Shown here one piece after another: positions 23,526-30,402 of a stretch of DNA of 30,402 nt. Position 1 is the first letter of the stretch. Every line of letters begins with the position of its first letter. Origin of the DNA: JAAAOH01 sp046540795 (GTDB lineage Bacteria > Spirochaetota > Spirochaetia > DSM-27196 > PWMO01); contig JBKHEN010000012.1 in the NCBI GenBank assembly GCA_046540795.1, forward strand, positions 1 to 30,402, in the 5' to 3' direction. The notes beneath the pieces are model-generated. The model had not been told where the DNA came from, searched no databases, and saw only the letters and a list, made by a program, of their open reading frames with translations. Position numbers and translations under genes: made by a program.

Positions 23526-24815
23526 ATGATTCTCGACTTCGGTGCTCTCGTTTTGTGTCTCCTCTTCTCGGCGTTCTTCTCCGGTACTGAAACAGCCTTC
23601 ACCTCCCTTTCCGAGGCGCAGATACAGGAAACCAAGAATACCCGCGGCAAAGGCGGGCAATTAGTCGCGCGTCTAACCTCCCGGCCCGAGGTACTTCTGA
23701 CCACCGTCCTCGTGGGCAACAATCTGGTGAACATCGCGGGCTCGGTGATGGCAAGCGAAATCACGATCCGGCTGTTCGGCAGCGCGGTCCTCGGTATTAC
23801 CACGGGTGTCTTGACGCTGATCATTCTGATCTTCGGAGAGGTGGTACCCAAGCAAGTCGCCATAACCCACAACGTGTTCTGGAGCGTTCACGTGGCACGG
23901 GTCATTTGGATCCTCTCGGTCGTACTGAAGCCCGTGGTGTGGTTCATGAGCTCGATCAGCCGGTTCATCACGGGGCTCAGCCGTGGGAGTGAGCAAACCG
24001 GGGTTACTCACGAGAGCATTCTCTACCTGGCCAAGCATGCGGAGACGATAGGAATGCTCGAAGCGTTCAAATTCCGAATGGTGCGAAACGTGCTTCGATT
24101 CTCCGAGGTCACCGTGAACGCCACCATGACCCACCGAACGCGCATTTTCAGCCTGGACAAGGACATCTCGCTGGACGAAGCGTTTACCCGCATAACGGAG
24201 ACGGGATTCTCACGGGTTCCGGTCTACGACCAGCATCCCGAGCACATTGTCGGGGTGGTACTTCTGAAGAATCTGGTTCGCCGTGTTGCCGCCGGCCACA
24301 AACGAGATGCGCTGAAGACGATCATGGTCGAGCCGATCTTCGTGCCCGAGAACCGACGGATGCATGAGATGCTCGCGCAGTTCCGCCGCTACGGATTGAA
24401 CATGGCCATCGTCCTCGACGAATACGGCGGCGTATCCGGCCTCGTCACCGTCGAGGACGTAGTGGAGGAGATTCTCGGGGAGATCTACGACGAGCACGAG
24501 GTTCAAGAGCCGGACAAGGTCGTGCCCCTCGACGACGGGAGCTATCGGGTAAGTGCGGACCTACCGATTTACGTGGCGAACGATGCTCTATCCGTCCGGA
24601 TTCCTCAATCGCGCGAAGCGCAAACCATCGGTGGCTACATTACCGAGCAACTCGGCCGACTCCCCACCCAGGGAGAAAGCGTAGATACGCCGGTTGGTCA
24701 GTTCTTCATCGAGACCATGACCCGCAAGCGAATCGTTCGTGTTCGCTTCTCACCGATACCAGGTGATGACGAACCCGAGGATTCCGACTCGGACACCCTT
24801 CCGCCGTCGGACTGA
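23526..24815 (+). CDS. CNNM/CorC (HlyC) family membrane protein with CBS pair
   Basis: 429 residues. A DUF21 transmembrane domain covers roughly residues 1-180 (FSAFFSGTETAFTSLSEAQI, LVGNNLVNIAGS, IFGEVVPKQVA), followed by a CBS pair (about 200-330: MTHRTRIFSLDKD, SRVPVYDQHPEHIVGVV, MAIVLDEYGGVSGLVTVEDVVEEILGEI in runs) and a C-terminal CorC_HlyC domain with DGSYRVSADLPI. Proteins of this family are linked to Mg2+/Co2+ homeostasis, probably as Na+-coupled Mg2+ exporters. The haemolysin name is historical. The C-terminus ends in an acidic tail. Confidence 0.9.
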   Translation: MILDFGALVLCLLFSAFFSGTETAFTSLSEAQIQETKNTRGKGGQLVARLTSRPEVLLTTVLVGNNLVNIAGSVMASEITIRLFGSAVLGITTGVLTLIILIFGEVVPKQVAITHNVFWSVHVARVIWILSVVLKPVVWFMSSISRFITGLSRGSEQTGVTHESILYLAKHAETIGMLEAFKFRMVRNVLRFSEVTVNATMTHRTRIFSLDKDISLDEAFTRITETGFSRVPVYDQHPEHIVGVVLLKNLVRRVAAGHKRDALKTIMVEPIFVPENRRMHEMLAQFRRYGLNMAIVLDEYGGVSGLVTVEDVVEEILGEIYDEHEVQEPDKVVPLDDGSYRVSADLPIYVANDALSVRIPQSREAQTIGGYITEQLGRLPTQGESVDTPVGQFFIETMTRKRIVRVRFSPIPGDDEPEDSDSDTLPPSD

Positions 24816-24903
24816 AAAGAACAACGAGCTCTTGGAGGTCTCGGAAACCTCCCCCACGGCGCGCGTTGACCGGCCGAAGAAGTTTCCGCTATCATTCCGG
24901 CTT

Positions 24904-27363
24904 ATGGAACGCTACCCATTCAGCTCGATCGAAAAGAAGTGGCAACGCTTCTGGGAAGAGAACAAAGTCTTCAAGGTGGAGGAGGATCCTTCCATTCCAC
25001 CGGAGAGGCGCAAGTACGTGCTCGACATGTTTCCCTATCCTTCTTCCACGGGACTACATGTCGGCCACCCCGAAGGCTACACAGCCACGGACATATACAG
25101 CCGCTATCTGAGGATGAATGGGTATCAGGTGTTGCATCCCATGGGCTTCGACAGCTTCGGGCTGCCGGCGGAGAACTACGCCATCCAGACCGGCACGCAT
25201 CCAAAGGCCACCACCGAAGCCAACATCGAGACGTTCCGCCAACAGATCAAATCCCTCGGGTTCTCCTACGACTGGGATCGTGAAATCTCCACCCACAGAC
25301 GGGAGTACTACAAATGGACTCAGTGGATCTTCCTCAAGCTCTACGAGCAGGGGCTGGCCTACATGGAGGAGATCCCGGTCTGGTACTGCGAGGAGATGGG
25401 GACGGTCCTGGCGAACGAAGAGGTGATAACCACACCGGACGGACCTCGTTCTGAGCGCGGCAATTATCCGGTTGTGCGAAAGCCGCTGAAACAGTGGATG
25501 CTTCGGATTACGAAATACGCCGATCGGCTACTGAACGACCTGGAAAAGCTCGACTGGCCCGAGTCGATCAAAGCGATGCAGCGCAACTGGATCGGTCGTA
25601 GCGAGGGTGCAAACGTATACTTCCCGCTGGCCGATCACAACGGCACGATCGAGGTGTTCACCACGCGGCCGGACACCCTGTTCGGCGCGACCTACATGGT
25701 ACTGGCACCCGAGCACCCGCTGGTGGATGTCGTTACAACGGAAGATCGCGCTCGGGAGGTGAAACGCTATCGGGAAGACGCCAAGCTCAAATCCGATCTC
25801 GAGCGTACCGACCTGGCCAAGGAGAAGACCGGGGTGTTCACCGGCGCCTACGCAATCAATCCGGTGAACAACGAGCGTATTCCCGTCTGGATCTCCGACT
25901 ACATACTCCTCTCCTACGGCACCGGCGCCATTATGGCCGTTCCGGGGCACGACGAGCGTGACTTTGAGTTTGCGGAGAAGTTCGACCTGCCCATCGTGAA
26001 GGTCGTTGCCCCGCCGGATGAGGAGATCGCCGATCCGACCACGGATTCCGGAGCGGAACTGACCGAGGCCTTCTCTGCAGAGGGCATCTCCGTGAAATCG
26101 GGGCCGATTTCCGGGATGCCTACCGCCGAGGCGAAGAAGCGCATCACCGAGTGGCTCGAAGAGCGGGGCAAGGCCTCCTTTGCAGTGAACTACAAGCTCC
26201 GAGACTGGATATTTTCCCGGCAGCGGTACTGGGGAGAACCGATACCCCTGGTTCATTGCGAGAACGGCACGATTGTACCCCTGTCCGACGAGGAGCTGCC
26301 GCTGGAGCTGCCGGAGGTGGAGAGTTACAAGCCCTCCGGTACGGGAGAGTCTCCCCTGGCCAAGGTAGAGGATTGGGTGCGAACAGACTGTCCGGACGAA
26401 TCCGGCTCCGGCGGCCGCCGGGAAACCAACACGATGCCGCAGTGGGCAGGCTCCTGCTGGTACTACCTGCGCTACCTCGACCCGCACAATGACTCGGAGC
26501 TGGTTTCACCGGAGAAAGAGCAGTACTGGATGCCCGTCGACCTGTACGTGGGAGGGGCCGAGCACGCGGTGCTCCACCTGCTTTACGCGCGCTTCTGGCA
26601 CAAGGTGCTCTACGACATCGGTGTAGTCAGCACCGACGAGCCGTTCCTGCGCCTGGTCAACCAGGGAATGATCCTCGGCGAAAGCGGAGAGAAGATGTCG
26701 AAGTCCCGAGGGAACGTGATAAACCCGGACGACATCGTCCACGACTACGGCGCCGATACCATGCGTGTTTATGAGATGTTCATGGGCCCCCTAGAGACCG
26801 CGAAGCCGTGGTCCACGAACGGTCTCATAGGGGTACACCGCTTCCTGGTCCGGGTATGGCGCCTGTCGGAGCGTACTCTCGTGGATGAAGAGCCGCCCAA
26901 AGATCTGGTCCGTCTGCTACACAAGACGATAAAGAAGGTTACCGAAGACACCGGAGGGCTGGAGTTCAACACGGCAATCGCCCAGATGATGATCTACGTG
27001 AACGATCTCTTCAAGCAGCAGGTGATGCATCGCTCACTGTGGGAGCCGTTCGTGCTGCTCATTGCGCCGTACGCCCCGCACATTGCTGAAGAGATGTGGC
27101 AGAAGCTCGGATACGACGAGAGCCTCGCGTATCATCCCTGGCCCAGCTATGACGAGGAGCTCACCAAGGACGAAGAGGTGGAGATCGTGGTGCAGGTCAA
27201 CGGAAAGATCAGGGCGCGGCTGAACGCACCTCTCGACACCGGCGAGGAAGAGCTGAAGGAACAGGCCCTTTCACATGAACGCGTGCGTCAATACACCGAC
27301 GGCAAGACCATCCGCAAAGTGGTGACCGTTCCGAATAAGCTCGTGAACGTGGTCGTGGGCTGA
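24904..27363 (+). CDS. leuS: Leucyl-tRNA synthetase
   Basis: 819 residues, bacterial class I LeuRS, a usual length. The ATG at 24904 gives the standard start MERYPFSSIEKKWQRFW; the open frame continues 165 bases further upstream without family similarity. The HIGH motif is HVGH (52-55) in YPSSTGLHVGHPEGY, the editing (CP1) domain shows TTRPDTLFGATY near residue 253 and GTGAIMAVPGHDERDFEFA, and KMSKS is at 597-601 (GEKMSKSRGNVINPDD). The anticodon-binding and C-terminal domains are complete (VVQVNGKIRARL near the end). It charges tRNA-Leu. No T-box or clear ribosome binding site is seen. Confidence 0.97.
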   Translation: MERYPFSSIEKKWQRFWEENKVFKVEEDPSIPPERRKYVLDMFPYPSSTGLHVGHPEGYTATDIYSRYLRMNGYQVLHPMGFDSFGLPAENYAIQTGTHPKATTEANIETFRQQIKSLGFSYDWDREISTHRREYYKWTQWIFLKLYEQGLAYMEEIPVWYCEEMGTVLANEEVITTPDGPRSERGNYPVVRKPLKQWMLRITKYADRLLNDLEKLDWPESIKAMQRNWIGRSEGANVYFPLADHNGTIEVFTTRPDTLFGATYMVLAPEHPLVDVVTTEDRAREVKRYREDAKLKSDLERTDLAKEKTGVFTGAYAINPVNNERIPVWISDYILLSYGTGAIMAVPGHDERDFEFAEKFDLPIVKVVAPPDEEIADPTTDSGAELTEAFSAEGISVKSGPISGMPTAEAKKRITEWLEERGKASFAVNYKLRDWIFSRQRYWGEPIPLVHCENGTIVPLSDEELPLELPEVESYKPSGTGESPLAKVEDWVRTDCPDESGSGGRRETNTMPQWAGSCWYYLRYLDPHNDSELVSPEKEQYWMPVDLYVGGAEHAVLHLLYARFWHKVLYDIGVVSTDEPFLRLVNQGMILGESGEKMSKSRGNVINPDDIVHDYGADTMRVYEMFMGPLETAKPWSTNGLIGVHRFLVRVWRLSERTLVDEEPPKDLVRLLHKTIKKVTEDTGGLEFNTAIAQMMIYVNDLFKQQVMHRSLWEPFVLLIAPYAPHIAEEMWQKLGYDESLAYHPWPSYDEELTKDEEVEIVVQVNGKIRARLNAPLDTGEEELKEQALSHERVRQYTDGKTIRKVVTVPNKLVNVVVG

Positions 27364-27453
27364 GCTTGCGGGCTCCGCGGGGATCCGGGCCCCGGCTGGG
27401 GCTCCGCGGGGTCCGATGCGGAACGGGACGTGCGGGTCGATAGAGGCCGCATC

Positions 27454-28302
27454 TCACCGCCGCAGAGTCCGGCAGGATCCGTCCTCGTCGACGAATAGAA
27501 CCAGCGTTGTTCCCTCCTCGTAATTGTGGAAGGCGTGTCGTCCCGACGGAAGCCGCGTCGAAAGACTGCCGACGGCATGCGGAGCTTCGGCTGCGGCGAC
27601 AACCTGCACCGACGGCACGAGCGGGTTGTCGGGGAGATAGAGCCCCGGGGCGGCGGCGGCGGTCACGTCGAACTCATCACGCGGGCGAAGATAAATCGCC
27701 GAGAACGAGCCGGCTTCGAGCTTCGTAACGACCCGCTCCAGATCGAAGAGCCACGGGTTACCTCCCGCCCGCTCCTCCACCTCCTTAAGGAACCGCGCGA
27801 CATTGAGCGATGGAAGGGCGAACAGCACGCGGTGAAGCACCAGAGCGGTGAAGCCCCGCTCGTGATCGGCCTCTATTACTCCGGTAGAGACCTCGTCGTG
27901 GGGATAGACCGCGCCCGCCGGCAGCGTCTCGAATACCGTATCCCCACGGGTAACGCGGCCGAATACGAGCACGCTCACCCCGTCGCGTTTGGGAATGCGC
28001 ACCTCGACCCGGCGTTCTCCGTCGTCCACGTACCGCTCCCGGAGCGTTCCGCCCTCCCCGCGCCACTGCAGCCGGTATTCGTCCACCGCCGTACCCGATG
28101 GCCACGAAGAGGGGCGCGGCGGCAGCTCCACGGTGACGGATCGCTCTCTGCCGAGGAGATCGCAGGAGGCCCATAGTCCGAGGACAAGCGGCGCCAAGAG
28201 ACAGACCGCAAATCGAACTGAGCGCCGGCTGCACCGACTTGCGGATCTTCGTGACCTCAACGCTAGTGTTTCCACATCCCCGGATACGGGCTTCCGGGAC
28301 AT
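27454..28302 (-). CDS. Hypothetical lipoprotein
   Basis: 282 residues, family not recognised. A long basic n-region precedes a hydrophobic run and lipobox LWASC (Cys47); a GTG at 28275 or TTG at 28260 would give a more normal signal length. The mature part starts with a fibronectin-like beta pattern (VTVELPPRPSSWPSGTAVDE, YRLQWRGEGGTLRERYVDDG), suggesting an extracytoplasmic beta-sandwich, and has a His/Asn segment (RHAFHNYEEGTTLVLFVDED) near the end. It follows the DUF4416 gene by 17 bases on the same strand, so the pair is likely cotranscribed. Its 3' end faces leuS across about 90 bases that contain two copies of GGGCTCCGCGGGG. Confidence 0.65.
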   Translation of the reverse strand: MSRKPVSGDVETLALRSRRSASRCSRRSVRFAVCLLAPLVLGLWASCDLLGRERSVTVELPPRPSSWPSGTAVDEYRLQWRGEGGTLRERYVDDGERRVEVRIPKRDGVSVLVFGRVTRGDTVFETLPAGAVYPHDEVSTGVIEADHERGFTALVLHRVLFALPSLNVARFLKEVEERAGGNPWLFDLERVVTKLEAGSFSAIYLRPRDEFDVTAAAAPGLYLPDNPLVPSVQVVAAAEAPHAVGSLSTRLPSGRHAFHNYEEGTTLVLFVDEDGSCRTLRR

Positions 28303-28319
28303 GATACTTCAAAACCGGC

Positions 28320-28901
28320 TCAAGAATTCACGGTATCCGCCTCTAGCTCCCGTTTGTAGCGGCTGCGGATATCTGAGAGGATCTCCGCGTAGGCGTCGCT
28401 CCGGTAGTCGGGATACGTCCACGGCAACGGCTCGAAACGTCCCTTTTTGTAGAGAAGCGTGATCTCCGCGTAGACGCCGTCATGGAGGGGGATACGCTGG
28501 GCGTTGTCCTTCGTGGAGGCGAGGATGAGCTTGCCGAGGAACAGGAAGCCGGGGTCCAGATTGACGGTGCGGCGGCACGAGAGCTCGTCGGGGGTCTCGG
28601 CATAGGCGGGCGTGTCGGGGGACTTATAATGAGAGAGCCGGCGCTCGAGCTCTCCGGTGCGCAGCTTGAGCTCCGCGAGGCCGGAGGGGTCCCGCAGTCC
28701 GGAGATGGTGAAAAACACCCTGCGGAGCCCGGCGCCCATCTCGGCGGTGTAATAATCGGTGAAGGTGAAAGGAATCTCGGGGCTGCGGTAGTCGACCGAG
28801 CCGAAGGCGCCGGATAGCGCGTCCGCTACGGTTCCCGCGTCCTCGCCGGCGGAGAGAAGTGTAGGAATGACCAGTTTTGCCGGTGTAAAAGATCGGACTA
28901 C
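28320..28901 (-). CDS. DUF4416 family protein, start codon unclear
   Basis: The DUF4416 pattern is clear: FTPAKLVIPTLLSAGED, FGSVDYRSPEIPFTFTDYY, TAEMGAGLRR, RTVNLDPGFLFLGKLILASTKDN, YAEITLLYKKGRFEPLPWTY. An ATG exists only at 28739, but the family's conserved N-terminus (PAKLVI to FTDYYTAEM) is encoded upstream in the same frame, up to a stop at 28929-28931. No ATG, GTG or TTG occurs in that upstream part. The end given is the first residue of the Val-Val-Arg-Ser stretch where family members usually begin; a rare start (CTG at 28874, ATC at 28919) or a point mutation of the start is possible. Function unknown. Confidence 0.7.
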   Translation of the reverse strand, partial: VVRSFTPAKLVIPTLLSAGEDAGTVADALSGAFGSVDYRSPEIPFTFTDYYTAEMGAGLRRVFFTISGLRDPSGLAELKLRTGELERRLSHYKSPDTPAYAETPDELSCRRTVNLDPGFLFLGKLILASTKDNAQRIPLHDGVYAEITLLYKKGRFEPLPWTYPDYRSDAYAEILSDIRSRYKRELEADTVNS

Positions 28902-28956
28902 CCCACGCGCGCCTCGGATTGAAGAATTTTAGGTTTTGTACAATAATACGTTCGCC

Positions 28957-30375
28957 ATGGAGCCTGCAACCGGTTTCCCCGAGGCGCTCGAGGAGGCGCT
29001 GAAACAACGGGCACAACGACTCGAGGAGAAGGAGATACCGCAGCTCAAGGAGGACTTCCGCCTCTTGCACAGCACGTTCTCGGGGCTGTTGAACGTGTTG
29101 CAGCGGAAGGGACTTATCGAGGAGGATCCGTACAAGAACGATCAGCGGATTTCGGAAGTTGAGCCGCCGGAGGACGAGCCGTTCCTCGATTCTGAACGAG
29201 ACCATGTGATGAGCGTGCGCCTGTCGCGGTTCGACAGCGTCCTCGATTTCTTGAACAACTATGTGCAATTCAGCCTGGATTCCCTCGACCTCAAGCACGT
29301 CAAGAACCTTGTGGCGCTCGTTACCTACATAAAATGGGATCAGCTGTCGCAGTCATCGAAGAGCCCCACCACCCGAACGCTCGCCGAACACGTGGGAAAG
29401 CTCAGAGCCGACGCCGATCCCATGTCCACCAGCCTCATCAAGGATGCGGTCGAGCAGCTCGCGCGCCGATCGAAGTCGATCCTGCAAGGGCTCAAAGCGG
29501 TCGCCGACTACCATAAAGAGAGCTTCAAGCTTCTGCTGAGACAGGAGGTCTACCCCCACGTGCAGGCGGATAGAGAACAGGCACAGGCGGTTCCCGAGGA
29601 CACCGTGAAGAAGATGAGGCGAGTGTTCGGGCGCTTGGAGTCCGGTAGCCCGTTTTTCCCGGATCTGGCGCGGGAAGTCCTCGAGGAGGACTTCGGTCCC
29701 GACGGAGAAGAGCGTCGGCGACTGGTGCTCAAGAAGCTGAACCCTGAGATGGAACAGCGACCGAGCGTTCCGGAACAGGACCCCTTCCGTCCCATGCTTC
29801 TCGAGGCAATCCGCACCCTTGCCGGAGCCGCTCGAAGCCTTCAGTCTGCCCAACAGAAAATCGGAGACAATCTCCACGTGCTCGATACGCGAAAGCTCTC
29901 CCTCGGTGAGCGAATCCGCCGCTTCTTCGAGAAGGTCGCAAGCCGTGAGCGCCGGCCGCAACACGTATTCGAGCTCGAATACTTCGACGAAGCCACATCG
30001 GCGGCCCAGACGGAGAGCATTTCCGCCGACGACTTTGCACAACAGCTCTCGAAAAGGTACCGCACCTACGCAAGCATTCTCAACAAGATGAGTCAAACCG
30101 CGCGGAAGCTCAATAGCGCCGGTGAACAGCAGCTGTTCGATTTTCTGAATCGCCAGCTGGACGAGCTCCACCGCATCCAGCGCCGCCTGCAGTCGCTCGA
30201 GACCGCGCTGCGCGCGGAGTTCCCGCGGGAGCAGCGGAATCAGCTCCGAAGCATCTCTACGGAGGTAGACGGGCTGAAAGACGTGCTTTCACGGGCGGGG
30301 AAAAAACGTCGCGAGTACGTGGCCCGCAAGGACGAGCATGAGCAGATGAAGCGCCTCGGCATCGGAGAAGCGTGA
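28957..30375 (+). CDS. Coiled-coil protein of unknown function
   Basis: 472 residues from the ATG at 28957 (MEPATGFPEALEEAL); a TTG at 28936 is a less likely start. Almost entirely charged and helical: heptad-rich segments near residues 8-45, 165-200 and 370-460, no signal peptide and no membrane segment. A middle portion (about residues 230-300) includes FFPDLAREVLEEDFGPDGEE. I do not recognise a named family. It is divergent from the DUF4416 gene with only about 55 bases between, and is the last complete gene of the window. Confidence 0.75.
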   Translation: MEPATGFPEALEEALKQRAQRLEEKEIPQLKEDFRLLHSTFSGLLNVLQRKGLIEEDPYKNDQRISEVEPPEDEPFLDSERDHVMSVRLSRFDSVLDFLNNYVQFSLDSLDLKHVKNLVALVTYIKWDQLSQSSKSPTTRTLAEHVGKLRADADPMSTSLIKDAVEQLARRSKSILQGLKAVADYHKESFKLLLRQEVYPHVQADREQAQAVPEDTVKKMRRVFGRLESGSPFFPDLAREVLEEDFGPDGEERRRLVLKKLNPEMEQRPSVPEQDPFRPMLLEAIRTLAGAARSLQSAQQKIGDNLHVLDTRKLSLGERIRRFFEKVASRERRPQHVFELEYFDEATSAAQTESISADDFAQQLSKRYRTYASILNKMSQTARKLNSAGEQQLFDFLNRQLDELHRIQRRLQSLETALRAEFPREQRNQLRSISTEVDGLKDVLSRAGKKRREYVARKDEHEQMKRLGIGEA

Positions 30376-30402
30376 TCCGCCGGATGAGCCGACCGTGGCG
30401 GG

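Noticed and set aside
30384..30402. Possible start of another plus-strand gene (ATG at 30384)
   Set aside because: Only six codons are visible and there is no clear ribosome binding site, so it cannot be supported.
1..30402. CRISPR arrays, tRNA or rRNA genes, phage or transposase genes
   Set aside because: No regularly spaced repeats, no tRNA-like cloverleaf and no recombinase or transposase frames were seen in reading the gaps.

Overview
This is a GC-rich bacterial window. Its centre (about 1.7-18.5 kb) is a sulfosugar catabolic island that looks like a complete sulfo-transaldolase (sulfo-TAL) pathway for sulfoquinovose (SQ), extended to full mineralisation. The flanks hold osmolyte-uptake and housekeeping genes. 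The gene set (carbohydrate CUT1 importer without its own ATPase, DUF4416 protein, DUF4230 pair, coiled-coil protein of unknown family) suggests a free-living, possibly halotolerant spirochaete. That placement is inference; no rRNA is present.

Layout. 1-326 (-): start of an exported Pro/Glu-rich repeat protein running off the window. 388-1765 (+): two DUF4230 proteins. 1708-9693 (-): importer and glycosidase operon, transcribed SBP, permease, permease, GH116, GH31. 9892-14039 (-): suyA, suyB, LarA-family racemase, ROK repressor. 14174-17030 (+): small transaldolase, aldehyde dehydrogenase, 5'-truncated TauE-type exporter. 17122-18507 (-): L-fucose-isomerase-like enzyme. 18865-22782 (+): BCCT betaine transporter, OpuAC-type binding lipoprotein, trypsin-fold protein with a lost triad, UPF0303 protein. 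22887-27363 (+): thioredoxin, CNNM/CorC membrane protein, leucyl-tRNA synthetase. 27454-28901 (-): lipoprotein and DUF4416 protein. 28957-30375 (+): coiled-coil protein.

Proposed flow. The ABC importer brings in a sulfoglycoside; GH31 and/or GH116 release the sulfosugar; the fucose-isomerase-like protein makes sulfofructose (SF); transaldolase moves the three-carbon unit of SF to glyceraldehyde-3-phosphate, giving fructose-6-phosphate and sulfolactaldehyde; the dehydrogenase gives (S)-sulfolactate; the LarA-type nickel racemase would invert it to (R)-sulfolactate; SuyAB splits that to pyruvate and sulfite; TauE would export sulfite. The LarA step would solve a real stereochemical mismatch and is the most novel biochemical proposal here. 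Three matching 19-bp palindromes (TTTCTT-N5-AAGAAA type) lie in front of the four transcription units and are the likely operators of the ROK repressor.

Two other themes stand out. First, a family of about 160-180 bp elements bounded by imperfect inverted repeats (core CTTGTTGCA) sits in three intergenic gaps, plus solo ends. Second, both glycosidases keep their catalytic residues but carry substitutions at positions that contact the sugar in characterised relatives, so their exact substrates are open.
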